Source: an uncultured Actinomycetes bacterium
GTDB lineage: Bacteria > Actinomycetota > Actinomycetes > S36-B12 > UBA5976
Direction: 5' to 3'
Length of the DNA stretch: 12,584 bases
Assembly (NCBI GenBank): GCA_903951185.1
Contig: CAJBBC010000141.1
Span: 1-12,584, forward strand
Each line of letters starts with the position of its first letter. Positions within the stretch are counted from its first letter, which is position 1. The notes beneath the pieces were generated by a model. That model did not search any database. It had not been told where the DNA came from and saw only the letters and a program-made list of their open reading frames with translations. A program made the position numbers and the translations under genes. Below, one piece after another: positions 6,776 to 12,584 of this stretch.

Positions 6776-8272
6776 ATGACGTATGAAAACGTATCTTTGC
6801 TATTTATTGATGGGAAGCGGGTACCTAGTTCGACAGGTGAATTGCGCACCATAATTCATCCTGCATCTGGCAAACCAGTTGGTGAATTTCAAGAAGCAAA
6901 TGCGAATGACACTGATCAAGCGATTTCGGCAGCTCGAAAAGCTTTTGACAATGGACATTGGGCTTCATTCAGTGGTGAGCAACGTGGCAAACTACTCGAC
7001 CGAATTGCGGACATTCTTGAACGCGATAAAGAATTGTTTGCTGAAGCTGAATCTCGAGATACCGCCAAGCGAATTATCGAAGCGCGTTACGACTTGGACG
7101 ATATTATTTCGGTGTTCCGTTATTTCGCTACCGAGGCACCAAAAGCTCACGAACGAGAAGTTGAAACAGGTAGAGCTGGCGTGCGCAGCACAATTGTGAG
7201 TGAACCAGTTGGCGTTGTTGCAATGATTACACCGTGGAACTATCCGCTACTACAAGCGTCCTGGAAAATTGCACCCGCATTAGCAACAGGATGTACTTTT
7301 GTAATTAAACCAAGTGAATTAACACCAAGCACTACTTCTATGTTGATGGATGTTTTAACTGAAGCCGGTGTTCCAACTGGCGTAGCTAATTTAGTTATGG
7401 GTGCAGGCGCAACTGCAGGTGGACCACTAAGTACACACGCTGATGTAGATATGGTTTCTTTCACCGGTGGGTTAGTAACTGGAAAACGACTTATGGCAAA
7501 TGCAGCTGAAACTGTAAAGCGTGTTGCTTTAGAGCTCGGCGGCAAGAATCCAAATATTATTTTCGCAGATAGCGATTTAGATGCAGCAATTGATAATGCG
7601 CTAACTGCAGTTTTCTTGCACTCAGGACAAGTATGTTCAGCCGGCACACGATTGCTAGTTGAACGTAGTGTGCATAGACAAGTTGCAGATGAAGTGGCCC
7701 GCCGCGCTGACTTAATTGTTCTTGGCGGCTCGCATGATGAGAATGCTGAAACTGGAGCTCTAATCAGCGCTGGTCATCGGGACAAAATTGAACAATTCGT
7801 ATCGGCAGCAATTGCCGAAGGAGCCGTACTTCGCGCTGGTGGGGCGCGCCCAACTGAACCACATCTACAAGATGGTTACTTCTATCGCCCAACAGTTCTA
7901 GATAACTGCAATACCAAGATGAAATGTGTCCAAGACGAATCATTTGGCCCAATTATGACAATTGAAGTTTTTGATACCGAAGAGCAAGCTATTGCACTAG
8001 GCAATGACACTATTTTTGGACTTGCTGGCGCAGTTTGGACCCAGGACCCAGAGAAGGCCCAGCGCGTTGCTCGCCAACTTCGCCATGGCACTATTTGGAT
8101 TAACGATTTTCACCCTTATGTGGCGCAAGCCGAATGGGGTGGATATAAGCAATCTGGCATTGGCCGTGAATTAGGCCAGGCTGGTTTGGCAGAATATCTA
8201 GAACATAAACACATCTGGCAGAACCTCTCCCCGGCTAGATCCGACTGGTTTGCAGACTCGAAGGGCAACTAG
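6776..8272 (+). CDS. gbsA: Betaine aldehyde dehydrogenase (GbsA-like, ALDH superfamily)
   Basis: This 498-residue cytoplasmic NAD(P)-dependent dehydrogenase oxidises betaine aldehyde to glycine betaine. Visible ALDH elements are TPWNYPLLQASWKIAPALATG (152-172), with N155 of the oxyanion hole. Next are KPSELTP (178-184, cofactor binding), FTGGLVTGK (229-237), ELGGKNP with catalytic E253, and HSGQVCSAGTRLLVE with catalytic C287 (282-296). ESFGP (388-392) and the C-terminal WINDFHPYVAQAEWGGYKQSGIGRELG (441-467) complete the set. The last stretch and SGQVCSAGTR closely resemble Bacillus GbsA as remembered. AAGGCGG at 6761-6767 is the Shine-Dalgarno. The gene precedes the transporter ATPase by 2 nt, so uptake and oxidation are co-expressed. 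Other aminoaldehydes are possible substrates. No choline dehydrogenase is in the window. Confidence 0.93.
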   Translation: MTYENVSLLFIDGKRVPSSTGELRTIIHPASGKPVGEFQEANANDTDQAISAARKAFDNGHWASFSGEQRGKLLDRIADILERDKELFAEAESRDTAKRIIEARYDLDDIISVFRYFATEAPKAHEREVETGRAGVRSTIVSEPVGVVAMITPWNYPLLQASWKIAPALATGCTFVIKPSELTPSTTSMLMDVLTEAGVPTGVANLVMGAGATAGGPLSTHADVDMVSFTGGLVTGKRLMANAAETVKRVALELGGKNPNIIFADSDLDAAIDNALTAVFLHSGQVCSAGTRLLVERSVHRQVADEVARRADLIVLGGSHDENAETGALISAGHRDKIEQFVSAAIAEGAVLRAGGARPTEPHLQDGYFYRPTVLDNCNTKMKCVQDESFGPIMTIEVFDTEEQAIALGNDTIFGLAGAVWTQDPEKAQRVARQLRHGTIWINDFHPYVAQAEWGGYKQSGIGRELGQAGLAEYLEHKHIWQNLSPARSDWFADSKGN

Positions 8273-8274
8273 AA

Positions 8275-9306
8275 ATGACCAATAGTTCAAGTGCAATTTC
8301 AGTACGAAATCTTTGGCAAGTTTTTGGACCTAATCCAGAAAAAATAGTTGACAGTCCTGATGCCGCACTTCCGCGTGCCGAACTGCGCGAAAAAACAGGT
8401 AACACAGCTGCAGTGCGCGATGTTTCTTTTGATGTTGCGCCAGGAGAAGTTTTCGTTGTGATGGGTTTATCTGGCTCAGGTAAATCCACCTTAGTTCGTT
8501 GTTTAACGCGACTAATTGAACCGACTAGCGGTCATATTGTGATGGACGGCGAAGATATTTTAGAAGCTTCCCAATCACGACTACGTGAACTTCGACGTAC
8601 TCGGTTCTCAATGGTTTTCCAAAACTTTGGCTTACTTCCGCATCGAAAAGTAATTGACAACATTTCTTATGCGCTTGAGATTAATGGAGTTAGTAAAGAA
8701 AAGCGTCATGCCAGGGCGCGTGAAGTAATTGATTTAGTTGGACTTGAAGGTTTCGAGCAGGCTTACCCGGAACAACTTTCCGGTGGTATGCAGCAGCGCG
8801 TCGGCTTAGCTCGCGCGCTTGCTGTTGATCCTGAAGTTATGTTCCTAGATGAGCCATTTTCTGCTCTTGATCCACTTATCCGTCGCGATATGCAAACTGA
8901 AGTAATCCGACTACATCGCGAACTTGGTAAAACCATGATCTTTATTACCCACGATTTAGACGAAGCCCTAAAGCTGGGCGACCGAATCGCAATTATGCGC
9001 GATGGCGCCGTAGTTCAAATGGGTACTGCTGAACAACTAATTGGTAATCCAGCTGACGAATATGTGGCTGACTTCACGCGAGATATTCCAAAATCTCACG
9101 TCTTAAGCGTCCGCTCAATTGCTCGTCCATTAAAGGATTCAGAACTACCTTCGCAAGCAACGTTGCCGGCAAACACGATTATTCGTGACGCGACCGAAAT
9201 TGTGTTGAATTCAAGTGGCCCAGTCCAAGTTATTGAAAATGGCAATTCAATCGGCGTGATTAGTGCAAATGACATCCTTCGACTGATTGGTGGAATTCAG
9301 GGATGA
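8275..9306 (+). CDS. proV: Glycine betaine/quaternary amine ABC transporter ATP-binding protein (ProV/OpuAA type)
   Basis: The 343-residue ATPase has Walker A GLSGSGKST (64-72), Q-loop Q116, signature LSGGMQQ (168-174), Walker B VMFLDEP (188-194) and switch H226. An N-terminal extension (1-48) before the nucleotide-binding core, with NLWQVFGPNPEKI, is characteristic of ProV/OpuAA. The region after about residue 270 is short: roughly 70 residues with one CBS-like half (VQVIENGNSIGVISANDILRLI, 317-338). Many ProV/OpuAA proteins near 400 residues carry two CBS units that sense ionic strength. It powers import with the permease and receptor downstream. AAGGG (8261-8265) is the Shine-Dalgarno, and the stop overlaps the permease ATG by 4 nt. 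Catabolic uptake seems more likely than osmoregulation, given the neighbours and the reduced CBS module. Confidence 0.95.
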   Translation: MTNSSSAISVRNLWQVFGPNPEKIVDSPDAALPRAELREKTGNTAAVRDVSFDVAPGEVFVVMGLSGSGKSTLVRCLTRLIEPTSGHIVMDGEDILEASQSRLRELRRTRFSMVFQNFGLLPHRKVIDNISYALEINGVSKEKRHARAREVIDLVGLEGFEQAYPEQLSGGMQQRVGLARALAVDPEVMFLDEPFSALDPLIRRDMQTEVIRLHRELGKTMIFITHDLDEALKLGDRIAIMRDGAVVQMGTAEQLIGNPADEYVADFTRDIPKSHVLSVRSIARPLKDSELPSQATLPANTIIRDATEIVLNSSGPVQVIENGNSIGVISANDILRLIGGIQG

Positions 9307-11276
9307 GCAATCTGGCACTAGGCACTTCCAGGAAACGGGAAATTAAACGTAGCTGGTTACTTGGTGGGGTTTTCGTAATTTGGATTGGTTTAGCAAAACT
9401 CTTTAATGGAAAATTCACATTAGAGATTGCCGTACCGCAAAATACTCCATTTACATCATTTGTTGGTGAAGTTGCCAAATCCATCCGTGGCAACCGTACT
9501 GATGGTGCAGCATTTAAATACTTCTTCAACCCAATCCGACAAATTATCGATGGATTTGTGACGTTTATTCGCGAAATTATTTCGATTCCAACGCAAGGTG
9601 CCACAATTCCGCTTATTGGTTGGCTTGGTGTTCTAGCTTTAATTGGATTTACAGTTTTTGCTGTTTCAAAATTAAAAACTGCGATTATGGCAATGGCCTT
9701 AACTTTTGCCTGTGGTGCTTTGGGTTTATGGAAAGACTCTATGGACACACTAGCTATGACAATTGCTGCAGTTCTTCTTTCATTAGCTATTGGTATCCCA
9801 GTAGGAATTTGGGCTGGACGTTCAGATTTTGCACTTAAATTAGTAACGCCAATTTTGGATTTAGCCCAGATTTTGCCAACTTTGGTTTACCTTGCCCCAC
9901 TCGCACTTTTCTTTTTAATTGGTCCAGCTTCGGCAACTATCGCCACAATGGTTTATTCGATTCCGATTGCCATTCGATTAACAGCTTTTGGTATTCGTGG
10001 TGTCGCTAAAAGCCCAGTTGAAGCCAGCGTCTCAATGGGTTCAACTGGTGCGCAAACACTAACTAAAGTTCAATTGCCAATGGCAAAAAAGACGATCGTA
10101 CTTGGCATAAACCAAACAGTGATGGCCGCGCTTTCATTCGTAGTTATTGCAGCGTTGATTGGTGCGCCTGGCTTAGGTAAGCCAGTTATTGAAGCGCTTA
10201 TCATTCGTGATGTTGGTGAAGGCTTTGTCGCTGGCTTTGCAGTTGTGTTCTTGGCTATCATGCTAGATCGCTCAACAACCGCTGCTGTCGTTAAGCAAAA
10301 TACTTTCGTCCCACCAAGTCCAGCAGAGCTTAAACGTCGAAAAATTGGATTGATTATTGCTGGAATTTCAACAATTGCGTCGATAATACTTTCGCGGCAA
10401 TTTGCCTGGGCGGCTTACTTTCCAAAGAATATAAATTTCGCAGAACAAATTGGACATGGTGCAGATACCACTGTGGTTTGGATAACCGAAACTTTTTCAT
10501 TCTTTACTGATGGCTTAATAAAATTTGTCACAGTTGGAATCTTGAATCCACTGGAAAGTGTTTTATCTGGTGCTCCATGGTTTTTAACAATTCTGGCAAT
10601 CAGTGCAATAAGCGCAATAATCGGTGGATTTAGGTCAGCGCTGATTACCGTTTTCCTACTTGGTGCAATAGTTGCAAGTGGACTTTGGTTTGACACCATG
10701 ATTACTTTTGCCCAAACGATTGTGGCTACATTATTGACGATGTTAGTTGGGGTGGCCTTAGGTATTTGGGTGGGACGAAGTGCCAAAGCTGATCGAGTAT
10801 TGCGACCGATCTTGGATGCGGGACAGGTTTTGCCAGCTTTCGTCTACTTAATCCCGATGCTGGGCTTTTTTGGTCCGGCCCGGTTTACCGCAATCGCAAC
10901 GGGTATTGTCTACTCAATTCCAGTGGTTGTGAAGATTGTTGGCCAAGGAATTAGGGATGTCCCGGTAACCATGATCGAAGCGGCTACTTCAGCTGGTTCC
11001 ACTACACGACAATTGATAACGAAAGTACAACTTCCTGCGGCAAAGAACTCCCTTTTGCTCGCAACTAATCAAGGATTGATATTTGTACTCGCCGTTGTAG
11101 TTATCGGTGGGTTTGTTGGAGCTGGAGGTTTAGGCTACTTAGTAATTCTCGGTAGTTCTAAGCCAGAGCTTCAAGGCAAGGGTCTGGTAGCAGGTTTTTC
11201 CATTCTGCTACTTGGCGTCATGATTGACCGAATTGCACAATACGCGGTCCGAAGAAATTCGGCGCCACGTCAGTAA
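9303..11276 (+). CDS. proW: Glycine betaine ABC transporter permease, tandem-fused double ProW
   Basis: This 657-residue membrane protein contains two complete permease domains in one chain. Each has an EAA cytoplasmic loop: GIRGVAKSPVEASVSMGSTG (230-249), then KVQLPMAKKTIVLGINQ (255-271); and GIRDVPVTMIEAATSAGSTT (549-568), then KVQLPAAKNSLLLATNQ (574-590). The internal repeat offset is about 319 residues. Domain 1 spans roughly 145-325 and domain 2 roughly 465-645. Each ends in a similar membrane segment: GEGFVAGFAVVFLAIMLDR (305-323) and GKGLVAGFSILLLGVMIDR (625-643). An extra N-terminal hydrophobic region (17-33, 103-121) precedes domain 1. A typical ProW/OpuAB is about 280-350 residues and works as a homodimer, so this fusion supplies both halves of the pore. 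It overlaps proV by 4 nt. Nothing suggests a sequencing artefact: one frame is intact and the two halves are well diverged. Confidence 0.94.
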   Translation: MSNLALGTSRKREIKRSWLLGGVFVIWIGLAKLFNGKFTLEIAVPQNTPFTSFVGEVAKSIRGNRTDGAAFKYFFNPIRQIIDGFVTFIREIISIPTQGATIPLIGWLGVLALIGFTVFAVSKLKTAIMAMALTFACGALGLWKDSMDTLAMTIAAVLLSLAIGIPVGIWAGRSDFALKLVTPILDLAQILPTLVYLAPLALFFLIGPASATIATMVYSIPIAIRLTAFGIRGVAKSPVEASVSMGSTGAQTLTKVQLPMAKKTIVLGINQTVMAALSFVVIAALIGAPGLGKPVIEALIIRDVGEGFVAGFAVVFLAIMLDRSTTAAVVKQNTFVPPSPAELKRRKIGLIIAGISTIASIILSRQFAWAAYFPKNINFAEQIGHGADTTVVWITETFSFFTDGLIKFVTVGILNPLESVLSGAPWFLTILAISAISAIIGGFRSALITVFLLGAIVASGLWFDTMITFAQTIVATLLTMLVGVALGIWVGRSAKADRVLRPILDAGQVLPAFVYLIPMLGFFGPARFTAIATGIVYSIPVVVKIVGQGIRDVPVTMIEAATSAGSTTRQLITKVQLPAAKNSLLLATNQGLIFVLAVVVIGGFVGAGGLGYLVILGSSKPELQGKGLVAGFSILLLGVMIDRIAQYAVRRNSAPRQ

Positions 11277-11319
11277 AGGCAAGAAATATAAGTTTCGAAT
11301 TGGCAAAAGTTGGTTCGAA

Positions 11320-11339
11320 GGGTAATCGCGCGGTTACCC
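11320..11339. promoter_or_regulatory. Near-perfect 20-bp inverted repeat upstream of proX
   Basis: GGGTAATCGC and GCGGTTACCC pair over the full 20 bp except for one T/G pair, which is allowed in RNA. It lies in the 85-nt gap between the permease and receptor genes, 22 nt before the proX ATG. There is no T-run after it, so it is not a classic terminator. It could be an RNA hairpin protecting or separately expressing the receptor message, or an operator. Confidence 0.5.
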
Positions 11340-11361
11340 ATTTCCTAGCGAGGAGATAAGA

Positions 11362-12318
11362 ATGGTACGGAACAAAGGAAAGGGCTTGCGCCTTGCAGTC
11401 ATAACTGCAGTTGCTGGTCTAACCCTGAGCGCCTGTGGTGGTGGCGTTGATGACGCAGCTTCTACAGATGCAGGTGCAGGCGAAGCTTGTGGCAGTTACT
11501 CAATTGCTATGCATGCTTGGGTTGGCTACACCGCTTCAGCTCAGGTAGTAACTGAAGTTGCTAAAGCAGCAGGTTGCACAATCGAACAAGTAACTCTGGA
11601 AGAAGCAGGCGTAACTTACGATGCAATGGAAGCTGGATCAATTGACCTAGTAATTGAAGACTGGGGCGGCGGCCGTTGGAAAGAATGGGCAGACCGAGGC
11701 GCAGTAGTTGAAGTTGGTGACAACGGCAACGTGGGCTTAATTGGTATGTACGTACCAGCTTGGATGGCTGAGGAATACCCAGACATCACTGACTCAGCAA
11801 ACCTAAACAAGTACGCCGATTTATTCGTTACTGACGAATCAAAAGGTAAAGGTGCTTGGTACGAAGGTCCTCCGGGATACACCACAATCGGTGAAAAAAT
11901 GGTTTCAGCTAACAAGTTGAACTACACAATCATTTCAACTGGTTCTGAACAAGCACTGATCGATGTATTTACAAAGGCAGCTGCTGACAAGACACCAGCA
12001 TTGGGTTACTTCTACGAACCACAAAACTTCCTTGCGAAGGTTGCGTTGGCTCGAGTTAATTTCCCGAAGAATGACTGGACTGATGCAGGCGAAGCAAGTG
12101 GTCTAACTGACTACCCATCTTCACCATTAATGAAGCTAGCTTCCAAGAAACTTATGGATGCTAACGATCCGTTCACAAAGATCGTTAAAAACTTCAAGTG
12201 GACTAATGCTGATCAGAATGCTGTTGCAGCTGACATCGAATCTGGCACTGATCCTGCAGCAGCAGCTCAGAAGTGGATCGATGCAAACAAAGACGCAGTA
12301 GCTAGCTGGACTAAGTAA
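11362..12318 (+). CDS. proX: Glycine betaine-type substrate-binding lipoprotein (ProX/OpuAC family)
   Basis: This 318-residue secreted receptor has a basic N-terminus (MVRNKGKGLR), a hydrophobic core (11-21) and lipobox L22-S23-A24-C25, so it should be a lipoprotein anchored outside the membrane. A Gly/Ala/Asp/Ser linker (26-42) follows. The mature domain has OpuAC features: MHAWVGYTASAQVVTEVAKAAGC (50-72), DAMEAGSIDLVIEDWGGGRWKEW (87-109) and GYFYEPQNF (215-223). Ligand cages in this family use several Trp/Tyr residues to bind the quaternary ammonium by cation-pi contacts. W53, W101, W106, W134 and Y217/Y219 are candidates, but the exact cage cannot be assigned without a structure. AGGAG (11351-11355) supports ATG 11362. 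A lipobox receptor fits a Gram-positive envelope or periplasmic anchoring. It is the last gene before the terminator. Confidence 0.93.
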   Translation: MVRNKGKGLRLAVITAVAGLTLSACGGGVDDAASTDAGAGEACGSYSIAMHAWVGYTASAQVVTEVAKAAGCTIEQVTLEEAGVTYDAMEAGSIDLVIEDWGGGRWKEWADRGAVVEVGDNGNVGLIGMYVPAWMAEEYPDITDSANLNKYADLFVTDESKGKGAWYEGPPGYTTIGEKMVSANKLNYTIISTGSEQALIDVFTKAAADKTPALGYFYEPQNFLAKVALARVNFPKNDWTDAGEASGLTDYPSSPLMKLASKKLMDANDPFTKIVKNFKWTNADQNAVAADIESGTDPAAAAQKWIDANKDAVASWTK

Positions 12319-12337
12319 TAGTCAACAGTTAGACATC

Positions 12338-12372
12338 CAAACCGCCCAGGTGCTTAGCACCTGGGCGGTTTG
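12338..12372 (+). terminator. Strong rho-independent-type terminator after proX
   Basis: A perfect 16-bp stem (arms CAAACCGCCCAGGTGC, 12338-12353, and GCACCTGGGCGGTTTG, 12357-12372) closes a TTA loop 20 nt past the proX stop. CTTTCCC follows. The U-tract is short, but the stem is GC-rich and very stable. It isolates the transporter operon from the gene at 12498. Confidence 0.88.
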
Positions 12373-12430
12373 CTTTCCCAAATTAGTTATTCCACTTGAC
12401 GACTTAGCCAATGAATAGGACGATATTAAG

Positions 12431-12468
12431 TGTTGCGTAACTCGCACTAAGTTGCTTAATACGCAACA
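12431..12468. promoter_or_regulatory. Tandem 19-bp operator candidate upstream of the FAD oxidoreductase
   Basis: Two abutting 19-bp units: TGTTGC-GTAACTC-GCACTA (12431-12449) and AGTTGC-TTAATAC-GCAACA (12450-12468). The second is a GTTGC/GCAAC dyad with a 7-nt centre. The outer arms GTGTTGCGTA (12430-12439) and TACGCAACAC (12460-12469) also form a perfect 10-bp inverted repeat. Spacing and order match 5824-5861 exactly. A possible -35/-10 pair (TTGCGT 12433-12438, TAATAC 12457-12462) lies inside, so a bound regulator would interfere with initiation. Confidence 0.6.
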
Positions 12469-12497
12469 CACATTTTAGGCGGAGAAGGGCTCTACTC

Positions 12498-12584
12498 GTG
12501 CAAAAAATTGTAATCATCGGTGGCGGAATTGTCGGTTGTTCACTTGCTGACGAATTAACTGAACGCGGCGAAACAGATGTAACA
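12498..12584 (+). CDS. FAD-dependent oxidoreductase N-terminus, probable dimethylglycine oxidase/dehydrogenase; C-terminus cut by window edge
   Basis: Only 29 codons are present, beginning with GTG after GAAGGG (12484-12489, 8-nt spacing). The translation after the start, QKIVIIGGGIVGCSLADELTERG, has the beta-alpha-beta dinucleotide fingerprint GGGIVG typical of the D-amino-acid oxidase/dimethylglycine dehydrogenase superfamily. The segment IVGCSLADELTERG resembles Arthrobacter dimethylglycine oxidase (IVGTNLADELVTRG, from memory). A dimethylglycine enzyme would remove the next methyl, as formaldehyde or methylene-THF, after the corrinoid enzyme removes the first. The gene follows a terminator and has its own candidate operator, so it starts a new transcription unit. 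Sarcosine or other amine oxidases cannot be excluded on so little sequence. Confidence 0.72.
   Translation, partial: MQKIVIIGGGIVGCSLADELTERGETDVT

Noticed and set aside
6588..6779. 63-codon plus-strand open frame bridging the end of iclR2 and the start of the aldehyde dehydrogenase
   Set aside because: It overlaps the iclR2 3' end out of frame, has no Shine-Dalgarno or recognisable motif, and its second half is ordinary AT-rich intergenic sequence.
7240..7647. 135-codon minus-strand open frame inside the aldehyde dehydrogenase
   Set aside because: It is the antisense shadow of a gene with intact catalytic motifs, with no independent start signals or recognisable domain.
9156..9170. GCAACGTTGC palindrome followed by TTGCCGGCAA inside proV, resembling the GTTGC/GCAAC half-sites
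   Set aside because: It lies within coding sequence, lacks the 7-nt centre and the 19-bp tandem spacing, and is short enough to arise by chance.
1..12584. CRISPR arrays, tRNA or rRNA genes, transposases, phage or attachment sites
   Set aside because: None seen. No regularly spaced direct repeats, cloverleaf-like segments or transposase motifs were found, and the genes form a coherent metabolic set.

Overview
The window reads as a dedicated quaternary-amine (most likely glycine betaine) uptake and demethylation locus of a bacterium with moderate-to-low GC, roughly mid-40s percent by eye. An actinobacterium is the best guess, for example a freshwater planktonic lineage. This rests on a leaderless regulator, a 657-residue tandem-fused ProW, and a terminal oxidoreductase whose N-terminus resembles Arthrobacter dimethylglycine oxidase. 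That assignment is inference; there is no rRNA or other taxonomic marker here.

Layout. Positions 1-2505 hold a minus-strand operon read right to left: an IclR-type regulator, a corrinoid (B12) methyl-carrier protein, MetV (Cys-rich methylene-THF reductase partner) and MetF, which runs off the left edge. A 192-bp divergent control region (2506-2697) carries three inverted repeats, one a perfect 30-bp palindrome. On the plus strand follow an MttB-superfamily corrinoid methyltransferase without an amber/pyrrolysine codon (2698-4137) and formate-THF ligase Fhs (4134-5801). Next come a second IclR regulator with an apparently leaderless promoter (5852-6631), a betaine aldehyde dehydrogenase (6776-8272), an OpuA/ProU-type transporter made of the ATPase (8275-9306), the double-length permease (9303-11276) and the lipoprotein receptor (11362-12318), and a strong terminator (12338-12372). 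The start of an FAD oxidoreductase, probably dimethylglycine oxidase, lies at 12498 and is cut by the right edge. No gene-free stretch exceeds 300 bases.

How it fits together (inference from families and context). The ABC system imports betaine, and the aldehyde dehydrogenase can make it from betaine aldehyde. The MttB-like enzyme moves one methyl group to the corrinoid protein and from there, possibly by a methyltransferase outside the window, to tetrahydrofolate. MetF/MetV oxidise methyl-THF to methylene-THF. Fhs, after FolD-type steps encoded elsewhere, can release formate with ATP formation. The dimethylglycine left behind would be oxidised by the enzyme beginning at 12498. Thus the first methyl leaves by a corrinoid route usually described in anaerobes and the next by an oxygen- or acceptor-dependent flavoenzyme.

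The strongest unannotated signal is regulatory. An adjacent pair of 19-bp units (GTTGC-N7-GCA, the second unit a perfect GTTGC-N7-GCAAC dyad) sits over the iclR2 promoter (5824-5861) and again upstream of the oxidoreductase (12431-12468), with identical geometry. It is a candidate IclR2 operator linking the two genes.
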